Origin: a bacterium 336/3 | GTDB taxonomy: Bacteria; Bacteroidota; Bacteroidia; Cytophagales; Thermonemataceae | Assembly: GCA_001281695.1 (NCBI GenBank) | Contig: LJIE01000001.1 | Span: 3,061,521 to 3,125,520 of the forward strand | Length of the DNA stretch: 64,000 nt | Direction: 5' to 3' | Shown here: one piece after another, positions 6,862-16,138 of the stretch | Numbering within the stretch: the first letter of the stretch is position 1 | How the letters are laid out: each line of letters begins with the position of its first letter | Program-made: the position numbers and the translations under genes | The notes under the pieces: generated by a model | What the model was told of the DNA's origin: nothing | Databases searched by the model: none | What the model saw: only the letters and a program-made list of their open reading frames with translations

Positions 6862-7722
6862 TTACTTATTTCCAAACACTTGCACCCAATAACTCCCGTA
6901 AAAACCTACACCAAGTGTTTTATACCCACCCATAATATTCTCTCGGTGTCCCTTGCTATTCATCCACATTTCTACAACTCCTTCAGGACTTACACTTCCC
7001 ATAGCAATATTTTCGCCAAAACCACTACCAAATTTTCCAATTCTGCTAAAAGTCTTACAAGTTTCTTTTAGTTCACCATTGATTCTATCATGAGTATTAT
7101 GATTAAAATAATTATCTTTTTCCATATCAGCGGCATGATAACGAGCAGCTCTTGCCAAATCAGGACTCCAAGTAAATGCAGGTAAGCCATTTTTAGCTCT
7201 TTCAATATTTGTTAGTCTTAAAACTTCTTTTTCAAAAGCCTCATTTTGAGCTGGTACATTTTCAGTACCTGTGGGACACCCTACAAAAGAAATTTCTTGA
7301 TTATTGTTGTTAGAGTTTGAATTGTTATTGTTTGTATTCGAATTATTATTAGAGTTTGAATTGTTGTTATTATTATTTGTATTCGAATTGTTACTTCCTA
7401 TCTTTTGTATTACGATTGAAGAAACAAGATTGTTAAAGTTTCCTAATGATGCAGCATCTTGCGAGAGTGTAAAAGTTTCTCCCTGAAAATCAGCATGTTC
7501 ATACAATGTTACTTTCAAACCTTGAGGAATTTTAATAGATTGAATTACATCGTTGCCAACAGTTAAATCAGAGATATTATATTCACCTATATTTAAGACC
7601 TGTGAACGCCCCTGAAATTTGGGTTCGCTATATACTACCACATTTTTGGTATTGGCAAGATTTTGAGCATTAGAAATAATACTCCAACATAGTAATGTAA
7701 AAAGGAGATTCAATTTTTTCAT
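6862..7722 (-). CDS. secreted beta/gamma-crystallin-like plus CAP (SCP) domain protein
   Basis: 286 residues. A signal peptide (1-20, ending ISNAQ) is followed by a crystallin-like region (about 25-107) with two Greek-key-type segments: VVVYSEPKFQGRSQVL and VTLYEHADFQGETFTL. An Asn/Ser-only linker (about 108-142) leads to a CAP domain (about 160-285). The CAP core shows LTNIERAKNGLPAF, ARAARYHAADM, FNHNTHD, GENIAMG and GHRENIM, including the cavity histidines and glutamate. It is secreted; bacterial CAP proteins are mostly of unknown biochemical role. The crystallin unit could bind calcium or carbohydrate. Confidence 0.85.
   Translation of the reverse strand: MKKLNLLFTLLCWSIISNAQNLANTKNVVVYSEPKFQGRSQVLNIGEYNISDLTVGNDVIQSIKIPQGLKVTLYEHADFQGETFTLSQDAASLGNFNNLVSSIVIQKIGSNNSNTNNNNNNSNSNNNSNTNNNNSNSNNNNQEISFVGCPTGTENVPAQNEAFEKEVLRLTNIERAKNGLPAFTWSPDLARAARYHAADMEKDNYFNHNTHDRINGELKETCKTFSRIGKFGSGFGENIAMGSVSPEGVVEMWMNSKGHRENIMGGYKTLGVGFYGSYWVQVFGNK
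7298..7395 (-). repeat. Asn/Ser linker micro-repeat
   Basis: A run of AAT/AAC and AGT/TCT-type codons makes two imperfect units of about 45 bases (each with TAGAGTTTGAATTG...GTATTCGAA on the + strand). It encodes the poly-Asn/Ser linker of the CAP protein. Such tracts change length easily by slippage. Confidence 0.7.
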
Positions 7723-7771
7723 AAGTGTACAATTTTAAACAAGATACATATTACCATAAACATGCCAAAAT

Positions 7772-7802
7772 AAAAATAGCAGTTGTGAAAACTGCTATTT
7801 TT
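7772..7802 (-). terminator. terminator after the acyl-CoA dehydrogenase
   Basis: A 13-bp perfect stem (AAAAATAGCAGTT/AACTGCTATTTTT) with a five-base loop lies 14 bases past the acyl-CoA dehydrogenase stop. On the minus strand it ends in TTTTTATTTT. Confidence 0.8.
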
Positions 7803-7815
7803 ATAATATGTTATT

Positions 7816-9621
7816 TTAAACTATGATTTCTTTTTGCTCTTGAACAAGTGTTAGTACTTCATCATCCATGAGGCGAGTCGCAAGCCATTTGGTTTTAGGA
7901 AGTTCATAAGCAAAGAAGAATTTCATGGTATGTATTTTACTTTCGTAGAAAGCTAATTCCTCTCCTTGAGGATTTTTAGTTAATATTTGTACTTTGGCAA
8001 CAGTTGCTTGTTTGAGCCACTGCCAAGAAATCATAATCAAACTTGCCATTTCCATAAACAAATTGGCATCTGCAAGGAAAAGCTCAAATTCTTGTTTCAT
8101 AGCAAAGCCAAGTAATTTTTGCATTACTTGTTGCATTCTACCAAGTTCTTTTTGTAAAAGCTCTACATGCTTTTTAAATTCTTCATGAGTGGATGCTTCC
8201 TGAAGTGTTTTAGAAATTTCTTGCATCAGAGCCATAGCAGCAGCACCATTTTTCATAGTAAGCTTTCTACCTAACAAATCCTGCGATTGAATAGCTGTTG
8301 TACCTTCATAGATACTTGCAATACGAATATCTCTGTATAACTGCTCAATTGGAAAATCTTCGCAATACCCATAACCACCAAATACTTGCATGGCTTCACT
8401 TACAGATTTAATACCATATTCAGAAGGGAATGTTTTAGCAATAGGTGTCAGAATATCCAATAACAAACTATAATTTTCTTTTTCTTCACCTTCTGTAACT
8501 TCTATCAAATCTGCATATCTGGCACATTCCAAAAGCAAACTCAGAGCACCCTCAGCCACAGCTTTTTGGAATAAAAGCATACGTCTTACATCAGGGTGAT
8601 TGATAATTTTGGTTTGTGGAGTAGTTTTTTGGTCTTTTTCATCTAATCTTCTACCCTGAGGACGTTCTTGTGCATATTGTAAAGATGCATAATAAGCATT
8701 GGTTGCAATAGATGCTCCTACCACACCCACACCTAAACGAGCTTCATTCATCATTTGAAACATATATTTCAAACCTTGATTAGCTTCTCCTACCAAATAA
8801 CCTTTACAGTTGTTGTTATCTCCTATCATCAAGTGCATAGCAGGAGTACTTTTTTGCCCCATTTTATGGTAAATGCTTCCTGCTGCTACATCATTGTTTA
8901 CAAATTGTCCATTTTCTTCTCTAAATTTAGGAACAATAAACAATGAAATTCCTTTTATACCCGCAGGTGCTCCTTCTATACGAGCAAGTAATAGATGTAT
9001 AATATTTTCAGCTTGATTATGTTCTCCTGCTGAAATAAAGACTTTCTGTCCTTTAATTGAGTATGAGCCATCTTCTAAAAGTTTTGCAGAGGATGTAATA
9101 TCAGATAGAGAACTGCCCGCTTGTGGTTCTGTAAGTGCCATTGTACCTTGCCATTCACCAGAAAGCATTTTAGGAACATATTTATCTTTGAGTGTTTGGT
9201 TTGCAAAACTAATGATAAGTCTTGCAGCACCTGAAGAAAGCCCAGTAAACATAGATGCACCATTGTTGGCTGCACTCAGAATAAAAGTTGCTAAAGAATA
9301 CACAGAAGCAGGAACTTGTCCTCCACCAGCTTCATAATTGTAAGTTGCTCCTATCATGCCTGCTTCACCCATTGCTTTCAAATATTTTTTGATAGCAGGG
9401 TGTACATTTACCACACCATTTTCTAATTGTGGTTCTTGCACATCCATTTCCCTGAAAGTTGGGTATAAAATATTATCAGCTATTTGCTTAGCCGTATCAA
9501 GAATCATATCAAAAGACTCTCTGTTATGGTCTTTAAAATGCTCATACTGAGTTAAGGATTCTATTCCAAAAACCTCGTAGAGTAAAAACTTTAGATTGCG
9601 AATGCTTACGTATTGTGCCAT
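7816..9621 (-). CDS. acyl-CoA dehydrogenase, long (600-residue) type
   Basis: 601 residues. A flavoprotein that introduces the alpha,beta double bond in the first step of beta-oxidation. The N-terminal helical domain (about 35-155) precedes the beta-domain with MALTEPQAGSSLSDI and ISAGEH, and the C-terminal helical domain with MQVFGGYGYCEDFPIEQLYRDIRIASIYEGTTAIQ, which carries the catalytic-Glu and FAD/dimer region. An extra C-terminal helical extension of about 130 residues marks the long Bacteroidota type. The bifunctional beta-oxidation enzyme is at 58 kb. It is preceded on the same strand by the desaturase gene. Confidence 0.92.
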   Translation of the reverse strand: MAQYVSIRNLKFLLYEVFGIESLTQYEHFKDHNRESFDMILDTAKQIADNILYPTFREMDVQEPQLENGVVNVHPAIKKYLKAMGEAGMIGATYNYEAGGGQVPASVYSLATFILSAANNGASMFTGLSSGAARLIISFANQTLKDKYVPKMLSGEWQGTMALTEPQAGSSLSDITSSAKLLEDGSYSIKGQKVFISAGEHNQAENIIHLLLARIEGAPAGIKGISLFIVPKFREENGQFVNNDVAAGSIYHKMGQKSTPAMHLMIGDNNNCKGYLVGEANQGLKYMFQMMNEARLGVGVVGASIATNAYYASLQYAQERPQGRRLDEKDQKTTPQTKIINHPDVRRMLLFQKAVAEGALSLLLECARYADLIEVTEGEEKENYSLLLDILTPIAKTFPSEYGIKSVSEAMQVFGGYGYCEDFPIEQLYRDIRIASIYEGTTAIQSQDLLGRKLTMKNGAAAMALMQEISKTLQEASTHEEFKKHVELLQKELGRMQQVMQKLLGFAMKQEFELFLADANLFMEMASLIMISWQWLKQATVAKVQILTKNPQGEELAFYESKIHTMKFFFAYELPKTKWLATRLMDDEVLTLVQEQKEIIV

Positions 9622-9653
9622 AGAAAGTTGTGATTTTAATTACATAATTATTA

Positions 9654-10694
9654 TTAAGCTGTAACTCTTTGCATTTTTAGACGTCTGTACTGTCTAAAAG
9701 TTATCATACGCCCTGTTTCTTCATCCCAAAGTGTATAAAACGCACATTTAAGACTTTTCCAAAACGTAAGTGTTGTTACATATTTCTGGAGAATAGGGTT
9801 CTCTTTACTACATTTAGCAAGTTTATAGAAAGGTACTTTTGATGCTAAATGGTGAATATGGTGATACCCAATGTTCCCTGAAAAGAAATGCATGATTTTG
9901 GGAAGCTTATAATAAGAACTTCCTCTGATAGCAGCCAATAGATAATCCCATTCGTTTTTCCAAGACTTATAGTTGGGGTCGTGTTGATGTTGGATATAAA
10001 AAAACCAAACTGCAATAGATGCAAATAACATTACTATTGGAAAATATAAAATAAGAAGTTTCTGATAACCAATCCAGTATCCTAACAAAGCATAAAAAAC
10101 AATTAGATATACATTGGTTAGAATCAATGTTTTCTTCTCTTTTTTCCAACCTTTTAAAGTGATAAGAGGCAAACGGTTATGAACAAAAATATAATAGAAA
10201 GGTCCTATCAAAAATAATACTGGGGCAGAACGATACACTTTATACTTAAATTTTTCCCAAGAAGAAAGCTTTTCATATTCGCCAACTGTAAGTAATGTTA
10301 TATCTCCAATAGTTCTTGTATCCAATTGCCCTTGATGAGCATGATGATGATTGTGTGTTCTTGCCCAATATTTATATGGAATGAGTGTAAAAAGACTACA
10401 GATAATCCCCACTATATCATTGGCTTTTTTAGTAGGCATAAAAGACTGATGACCACAATCATGTTGAATGACAAATACTCTTGTTAAAAACAACCCTGCT
10501 CCCAATGTTAGCACCATTCCTCCCCAAATTGTATAATTGTACAAAATACAAGCTCCCACACATAAAGCTATAAAAGGTGGTATTGTATTAAATAACTGGA
10601 TAAAAGCCTTTTTGTATTCAGGTGTCGTGTAAGGCTTTACGATTTCTTTCCAGTTTTTTAAATCTTCTGTGATTTTTTCAAAGGTGGTATTCAT
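9654..10694 (-). CDS. membrane fatty acid desaturase
   Basis: 346 residues from the ATG at 10694 (MNTTFEKITEDL); an earlier in-frame ATG at 10745 would overlap the candidate promoter. It is an integral-membrane di-iron desaturase acting on fatty acyl chains. All three histidine boxes are present: HDCGH (78-82), HNHHHAH (114-120) and HHIHH (278-282). Paired hydrophobic segments lie at about 45-90 and 165-220. The layout resembles omega-6/Delta12 DesA-type enzymes, but position specificity cannot be read. The acyl-CoA dehydrogenase gene follows 32 bases later on the same strand. Confidence 0.88.
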   Translation of the reverse strand: MNTTFEKITEDLKNWKEIVKPYTTPEYKKAFIQLFNTIPPFIALCVGACILYNYTIWGGMVLTLGAGLFLTRVFVIQHDCGHQSFMPTKKANDIVGIICSLFTLIPYKYWARTHNHHHAHQGQLDTRTIGDITLLTVGEYEKLSSWEKFKYKVYRSAPVLFLIGPFYYIFVHNRLPLITLKGWKKEKKTLILTNVYLIVFYALLGYWIGYQKLLILYFPIVMLFASIAVWFFYIQHQHDPNYKSWKNEWDYLLAAIRGSSYYKLPKIMHFFSGNIGYHHIHHLASKVPFYKLAKCSKENPILQKYVTTLTFWKSLKCAFYTLWDEETGRMITFRQYRRLKMQRVTA

Positions 10695-10742
10695 GAGGAT
10701 GTATGATTTTATTGGAAATATACATAAAAAATAGAATTCTTT

Positions 10743-10750
10743 CAAAGGTA
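10743..10750 (-). promoter_or_regulatory. candidate -7 element for the desaturase gene
   Basis: TACCTTTG on the minus strand fits TAnnTTTG and lies 49 bases upstream of the desaturase ATG. No clear -33 TTTG is seen about 20 bases further up. Confidence 0.35.
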
Positions 10751-10917
10751 AATAAGAATTATGAAAAAGTTCTAAGTTATTCTTATTTTATTTATAATTT
10801 ATTTTATGCTTTTCTTAGTTTTTTTCTTAAAAAATTACTTGTAATTTTCTTTTTTTTAACTACTTTCAAAAATCATTGCCTATTAACATCAATCAAAAAT
10901 TACACCTAAAAAGCATT

Positions 10918-12531
10918 ATGAAAGAGTTTTTCCAAAGTATTGGCAGTTTCTTCGAGAAAATCATCCAATTTGAAGAATGGGGTTTACATTATTTATGGAT
11001 TTTAATCCCTGTAGTCATCATTTATATGGCTATTCGAGATCTAACCAATAAATCTCAAACTATCAAACGCAATTTTCCTGTAGTTGGTCGTTTACGTTAT
11101 TTGTTGGAGTCTATTGGTCCAGAGTTACGTCAATATATTGTAGCCAATAATAGAGAAGAATTACCTTTTAACCGAAGTGAAAGAGCATGGGTATATGCTT
11201 CATCTAAAGGGCAAAATAACTTAGAAGGTTTTGGAACAGACAAAGATTTGTATGCTCCAGGGCATGTTTTTATCAATCCTTCTTTATTTGCTTATAAATT
11301 ACCAGCAGAACACCCCAACAAAAAAGACCCTTACTTTATCCCTTGTGCCAAAGTCATGGGTTTATATAATAAAAGAAAAAAACCTTTCAGACCCTACTCT
11401 ATTGTCAATATCTCTGCTATGAGTTATGGTTCGCTTTCTAAAAATGCTGTTCAAGCTATGAATTTGGGGTCACAAATGGTTGGTTGTTATCATAATACTG
11501 GAGAAGGAGGACTTTCACCTTATCATTCCAATGGAGGGGATGTGATTTTTCATTTTGGGACAGGTTATTTTGGGGTAAGAGATGAAAAAGGTAATTTTTC
11601 AATGCAGAAACTTGTTGAATTGGTAGAAAAAAATTCATTTGTAAGAGCCATTGAAATCAAACTTTCGCAAGGAGCAAAACCAGGGAAAGGTGGTATTTTA
11701 CCAGGGAAAAAAGTAACCCCTGAAATAGCTAAAATTAGAGGTTTACAAGAAGGACAAGATGCTCTTTCACCTGCCTTTCATTCAGCTTTTAGCAATGTAC
11801 CTGAACTACTAAAATTCATTGAAGATATTGCGGAAAATACTGGTTTGCCAGTAGGCTTCAAAGCAGCTGTTGGAAAAACTGATATGTGGGAGCAACTTGC
11901 TGATTTGATGGTACAAACAGGCAAAGGACCTGATTTTATTACCATTGATGGTGGTGAAGGTGGAACAGGAGCAGCTCCTCATGCTTTTTCGGCTCACGTT
12001 TCAATTCCATTGATGTTTGCTTTTGCCGAAGTTTATAAAATATTTCAAAAAAGAGGTTTGACAGATAGAATTGTATTTATTGCCTCAGGAAAATTAGGCT
12101 TCCCTGCCAAAGCTCTGATGGCATTTGCAATGGGGGCTGACTGTATTAATATTGCTCGTGAAGCCATGCTTTCTGTGGGTTGTATTCAGGCTCAAGTTTG
12201 CCACACAAACAACTGCCCTGCTGGAGTAGCTACACAAAATAAGTGGCTCATGGGTGGTCTAGATCCTACGCTTAAATCAGCTCGTTTTGCTAATTATATT
12301 AAAACTTTAAGAAAAGAAATTTTGGAAATTACACATGCTTGTAATTACGAACACCCTAGTCAAATGACTATGCACGATTTGGAAGTAGGTATGGGTATTA
12401 GTGAAAGTACAAAAACTCTTGCTGATAATTTTGGATATGAAAAAACGCCTATAAACTTCCATAGCGTAGCCGATTTACTCAATTGTCCTCATTTAGGAGG
12501 TTTGCATGGTCTCTATGCTGCAAAAAAATAA
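10918..12531 (+). CDS. FMN-binding glutamate-synthase-family protein, membrane-anchored
   Basis: 537 residues from the ATG at 10918; codons upstream of it look non-coding. One membrane helix near the N-terminus (about 22-40, YLWILIPVVIIYMAI) precedes the FMN/synthase barrel of glutamate synthase large subunit. Visible signatures are NISAMSYGSLS, TGEGGLSPYH, EIKLSQGAKPGKGG, DFITIDGGEGGTGAAP and the iron-sulphur motif Cys422-x5-Cys428-x4-Cys433. The glutaminase and GXGXG domains are absent, so it cannot hydrolyse glutamine itself. Many Bacteroidota carry this short form; its true substrate is unknown. Confidence 0.88.
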   Translation: MKEFFQSIGSFFEKIIQFEEWGLHYLWILIPVVIIYMAIRDLTNKSQTIKRNFPVVGRLRYLLESIGPELRQYIVANNREELPFNRSERAWVYASSKGQNNLEGFGTDKDLYAPGHVFINPSLFAYKLPAEHPNKKDPYFIPCAKVMGLYNKRKKPFRPYSIVNISAMSYGSLSKNAVQAMNLGSQMVGCYHNTGEGGLSPYHSNGGDVIFHFGTGYFGVRDEKGNFSMQKLVELVEKNSFVRAIEIKLSQGAKPGKGGILPGKKVTPEIAKIRGLQEGQDALSPAFHSAFSNVPELLKFIEDIAENTGLPVGFKAAVGKTDMWEQLADLMVQTGKGPDFITIDGGEGGTGAAPHAFSAHVSIPLMFAFAEVYKIFQKRGLTDRIVFIASGKLGFPAKALMAFAMGADCINIAREAMLSVGCIQAQVCHTNNCPAGVATQNKWLMGGLDPTLKSARFANYIKTLRKEILEITHACNYEHPSQMTMHDLEVGMGISESTKTLADNFGYEKTPINFHSVADLLNCPHLGGLHGLYAAKK

Positions 12532-12601
12532 TAACATATTACTTAAAAAGGTATAATTTTTGCTATGTAATTTCCGTTCACTATTTGTAAATTACAAGAA
12601 A

Positions 12602-13558
12602 ATGGCTACTTTTGCTGAAGAAAATGAAAAATCTATGACTATAGAAATATCAAAAAATGATAAAAAAACTCCATTCTTTATTGTTGCCTTAGTTGTACTT
12701 GCTATTATTAATATCATTTTGGTATATCTGATGATGCAAAACAAACAAGAAAGCTTGGATAAGGATGTTTTTATTGAAAAACAAAAAATAGAACTAGAGG
12801 AAACTGGTTCTAAACTTGATTCTTTGAATAGAGAGTTGGATATTCGTATTGCTGAAGCAAAAAAAATGAATAGAGATTATCAGGCTTTATTGGATATTCA
12901 AGATCAATTGAAAGCAGATATTGCTAACAAAAAAAACTCTAAAGAAGATATTGAAAGGCTTGTACAAGAATATGATACAAAAATCAAGAATTATGAAACT
13001 CTTTTGGCTCAAAAAGATGGAGAAATAAAGAATCTACAAGGCGAAAACAAAGAGCTTAACAAAGAAGTATCTAAAACTCAAACTGAAAAATCACGTTTAG
13101 CAGATTCTATTACCAACATTCAAAAACAGAAGAAGGAGTTGGAAGCTACTGTAGCAAAAGCCTCTGTCTTAAAATCTGAAAGTGTTAAAATAGAAGGTAT
13201 TGATAGTAAAAACAAAATTGATGATGATGGAAAATTCAAATCTAAGAATCTTGAAAGATTGAAAGTCTCTATCAAAGTTTTTGAGAATAGTGCTGCAAAG
13301 GTTGGTAGTAAAGATATGTATATGCGTATCATTGAGCCTTCTGGAGCTGTAATGGTAGGTGCTGATGGAGGCAGATTCAGAGATGCTCAAGGAAAGGATA
13401 TGAATTATACTATTGTTCAGAGTTTTTTGTTTGACAATATCAATAGAACCATTATTCTGATGTTCAGAAAAGGTAACTCTTTCCAAAAAGGTACACATGG
13501 TATAGAACTTTATTGTGAAGGTAGTTTAGTTGGAAAAGGTAGTTTTGAAGTAAATTAA
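12602..13558 (+). CDS. membrane-anchored coiled-coil protein with C-terminal beta domain
   Basis: 318 residues from the ATG at 12602. A cytoplasmic tail of about 20 residues is followed by a membrane helix (about 25-46), a long heptad-rich coiled coil (about 52-195) and a compact C-terminal domain (about 215-318). The last domain contains LKVSIKVFENSAAKVGSKDMY and ends GIELYCEGSLVGKGSFEVN, looking like a beta-sandwich. Such proteins are often mislabelled as SMC-like from the coil alone. I know no function. A terminator follows at 13591. Confidence 0.75.
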   Translation: MATFAEENEKSMTIEISKNDKKTPFFIVALVVLAIINIILVYLMMQNKQESLDKDVFIEKQKIELEETGSKLDSLNRELDIRIAEAKKMNRDYQALLDIQDQLKADIANKKNSKEDIERLVQEYDTKIKNYETLLAQKDGEIKNLQGENKELNKEVSKTQTEKSRLADSITNIQKQKKELEATVAKASVLKSESVKIEGIDSKNKIDDDGKFKSKNLERLKVSIKVFENSAAKVGSKDMYMRIIEPSGAVMVGADGGRFRDAQGKDMNYTIVQSFLFDNINRTIILMFRKGNSFQKGTHGIELYCEGSLVGKGSFEVN

Positions 13559-13590
13559 ATTTTGAAACAACCAGAAATATTTTTAGTTTT

Positions 13591-13631
13591 AAAATCAGGG
13601 ATGTAGCAAGGCATATATCCCTGATTTTTTT
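13591..13631 (+). terminator. terminator after the coiled-coil gene
   Basis: AAATCAGGGAT pairs with ATCCCTGATTT around a loop of about 14 bases, followed by T6. Confidence 0.75.
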
Positions 13632-13661
13632 ATTGCTTATTAAAATTAAACTTTTTGTTTT

Positions 13662-14957
13662 ATGAACCCCAAAGTATGTATTGTTGGTGCAGGCTCAAGT
13701 GGCATTACAGCTTGTAAAGTTTTACATCAACATAATATAGATTTTGATTGTTACGAAAAAGGCTCTCAAATTGGCGGAAATTGGCGTTATCTCAATGATA
13801 ATGGCATGTCTTCTTCATATCGATCTTTGCATATCAATACATCAAGAAAAGTCATGGCATATTCGGATTATCCTATGCCTGAAGATTATCCCGATTATCC
13901 TAGTCATTTTCAGATTATTGAGTATTTCGAGAATTATGTCAGTCATTTTGGGTTCAGAAATAATATCATATTTAAAACAGGAGTAGAAAAAATTGAAAAA
14001 TCAGAAAATAATCAATACAAAGTAACTTTGGATAATGGCGAAACTAAAATATATGATGTGGTTTTAATAGCTTCTGGGCATCATTGGAAAGCTCGTTATC
14101 CTGAATTTAAGGGAAATTTCGCAGGTGAAACATTTCATGCTCATGATTATAAAACACCTGATATTTTTCATGGAAATAAAAATGTAGTAGTAGTAGGCAT
14201 AGGCAATTCGGCTGTTGATATTGCCTGTGAAGCATCCAGAAATACTATTGGAAAAGTTTGGATTTCAACAAGAAGTGGAGCTTATATTTTGCCAAAGTAC
14301 ATTATGGGTATTCCCTTTGATACACTTAATAAGTATAGTTTGGATTGGATACCCATGGCATTTAAACGTTCTTTACTTTCACTTTTTTTATGGCTTGCTC
14401 GTGGAAAACAAACCAATTATGGTGTTCCTAAACCTAACCGTCCTCTCCTATCCGAACATCCTACAATTTCACAAGAGTTATTGGGTCTAGTAGGACATGG
14501 AAAAGTACATTTCAAGCCTAATATTAAAGAACTTTCTGGAGAGTATATTATTTTTGAAGATGGTTCAAAAGAACAAGTAGATGTACTTGTATATGCTACT
14601 GGTTATAAAATTGCTTTTCCGTTTTTTGATAAGGCTTTTATAGATGCTGAAGAAAATAATGATATTGAGCTTTATAAACACACTATTCATCCCGAACATA
14701 AACACCTCTATTTTATTGGTTTATTGCAACCATTGGGGGCTATTATGCCCTTAGCCGAAGTGCAATCAGAATGGGTTGCTAAAATTATTTTGGATAAAAT
14801 TCAATTGCCTTCTAAAGAGCTTATGCTCAAAGATATTACAAGGGAAAAGACCAAAATGAAAAAAAGATACAAAAGCTCTCCCCGTCACACAATTCAAGTG
14901 GAGTTTTACCCTTACAAAAACATGATAAAACGTGAAATAAAGAAGGCTAAAGTGTAA
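13662..14957 (+). CDS. flavin-containing monooxygenase
   Basis: 431 residues. It uses FAD and NADPH to oxygenate N-, S- or keto-containing substrates. The FAD Rossmann motif GAGSSG is at residues 9-14. The FMO signature is present as FAGETFHAHDY (FxGxxxHxxxY, about residues 149-159), and the NADPH motif GIGNSA is at about 178-183. The late ATG motif appears as VLVYATGYK. Length matches family B monooxygenases/FMOs. A Crp-type regulator gene starts 56 bases downstream on the same strand and could control it, but there is no direct sign. Confidence 0.9.
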   Translation: MNPKVCIVGAGSSGITACKVLHQHNIDFDCYEKGSQIGGNWRYLNDNGMSSSYRSLHINTSRKVMAYSDYPMPEDYPDYPSHFQIIEYFENYVSHFGFRNNIIFKTGVEKIEKSENNQYKVTLDNGETKIYDVVLIASGHHWKARYPEFKGNFAGETFHAHDYKTPDIFHGNKNVVVVGIGNSAVDIACEASRNTIGKVWISTRSGAYILPKYIMGIPFDTLNKYSLDWIPMAFKRSLLSLFLWLARGKQTNYGVPKPNRPLLSEHPTISQELLGLVGHGKVHFKPNIKELSGEYIIFEDGSKEQVDVLVYATGYKIAFPFFDKAFIDAEENNDIELYKHTIHPEHKHLYFIGLLQPLGAIMPLAEVQSEWVAKIILDKIQLPSKELMLKDITREKTKMKKRYKSSPRHTIQVEFYPYKNMIKREIKKAKV

Positions 14958-15013
14958 ATTAATTTAGGTATGATCATGTAGTATTTCCTTTTAGATGTCT
15001 AATTTATATTTTC

Positions 15014-15577
15014 ATGAGTCTTTTAAAAGATTATTTAGGTAAATTTATAAACTTTACGCCTACTCTTGAAAAGGTATTTTTTGAATTATGTACAATTCAG
15101 GAAATACCCAAAAAGACTCATTTATTCAAAGCTGGTGAAATCTGCCATCATGTTCATTTTATAGAAAAGGGTTTTGCAAGAGTGTATTATCTGCTTGATG
15201 GTAGAGATGTAACATCTTGGTTTGCTCAAGAAGGACAAGTAATGAGTGCCAAAGATAGTTTGTTTACAGGTAAACCCAGCGATTATAATATCCAGCTTTT
15301 GGAAGATTCTAAAGTAATCAGTATTAATTATCGAAAACTAGAATCTAAATTTGATGAATATCCAGAATTGGAAAGAGCGGCAAGACTAATCACCATCGAA
15401 TCTTATTTGCAATTAGATGATAGGATTAAAAATATATTATTCTACACACCTGAAGAGCGTTATTTACGACTTCTTGAGAGCTATCCCAACATTACCACAC
15501 GCATTTCGTTGGGGTATATAGCCTCTTATTTAGGCATTACACAAGAAACTTTGAGTCGAGTACGAGCCAGAGTTTAA
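15014..15577 (+). CDS. Crp/Fnr-family transcriptional regulator
   Basis: 187 residues. The cyclic-nucleotide-binding-type beta-barrel (about 20-115) includes FKAGEICHHVHFIEKGFARVY. A dimerisation helix and a C-terminal winged helix follow, with recognition segment YIASYLGITQETLSRVR. The cAMP-contact residues of true Crp (RAA/RT-type) are not evident, so the ligand is unknown; most Bacteroidota members of this type respond to no known nucleotide. It lies between the FMO and the Mpo1-like gene, all on the plus strand. Confidence 0.88.
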   Translation: MSLLKDYLGKFINFTPTLEKVFFELCTIQEIPKKTHLFKAGEICHHVHFIEKGFARVYYLLDGRDVTSWFAQEGQVMSAKDSLFTGKPSDYNIQLLEDSKVISINYRKLESKFDEYPELERAARLITIESYLQLDDRIKNILFYTPEERYLRLLESYPNITTRISLGYIASYLGITQETLSRVRARV

Positions 15578-15665
15578 TTTTTTGATTTTGGTCAAAGGAT
15601 TTTCCTTCAGATTATGAGAGATTTGTATCATCAGTACACGTTCTTCACCTCAAAGTTATATTATT

Positions 15666-16133
15666 ATGAAATCACTCAATCAATGGTTTGACGAGTATGC
15701 AGTCAGTCACCAAAACCCTACTAATAAAGCTATTCACTATATTTGTGTTCCTGCTATTTATTTTTCTATCACAGGGTTACTCATGAGTTTGCCTAGTGGT
15801 ATTTTAAGCAATACTTTAAACCTAAATATGCCAATTCTTGAAAATTGGGCGTTTCTGGCATTTATTTTTGCATTTATTTTTTATGTGCGTTTGTCTGTTA
15901 GAATGGCTATTAAAATTGCTTTGTTTACACTTGCCTGTTTGTTTGCAAACTATTACATCAGTCAATTTGTACCACTATGGATTTTCTCTGTTGTAGTATT
16001 TGTGGTTGCGTGGATAGGTCAGTTTTATGGACATAATGTAGAAGGTAAAAAACCTTCATTTATCAAAGATTTACAGTTTCTATTAATTGGTCCTGCTTGG
16101 GTGATAGAAAACTTGTTTGCTAAGACAAAATAA
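15666..16133 (+). CDS. Mpo1-like (DUF962) membrane protein
   Basis: 155 residues. The N-terminus WFDEYAVSHQNPTNKAIHYICVP matches the family signature, with conserved His and Asn residues. Four hydrophobic helices follow, and the C-terminus carries GHNVEGKKPSFIKDLQFLLIGP. Yeast Mpo1 is an iron-dependent dioxygenase that shortens 2-hydroxy fatty acids, and bacterial members probably act on similar lipids in the inner membrane. Its transcript likely ends at the hairpin inside the 3' end of the convergent AlkB-like gene. Confidence 0.85.
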   Translation: MKSLNQWFDEYAVSHQNPTNKAIHYICVPAIYFSITGLLMSLPSGILSNTLNLNMPILENWAFLAFIFAFIFYVRLSVRMAIKIALFTLACLFANYYISQFVPLWIFSVVVFVVAWIGQFYGHNVEGKKPSFIKDLQFLLIGPAWVIENLFAKTK

Positions 16134-16138
16134 CCTTA

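Noticed and set aside
7304-7486. Leu/Glu/Phe repeat frame on the plus strand
   Set aside because: Antisense of the Asn/Ser linker of the CAP protein; low-complexity, not a gene.
10703-10909. 68-codon frame rich in Phe/Leu/Ile upstream of the glutamate-synthase-like gene
   Set aside because: AT-rich spacer translated by chance; it also overlaps the desaturase start and its candidate promoter.
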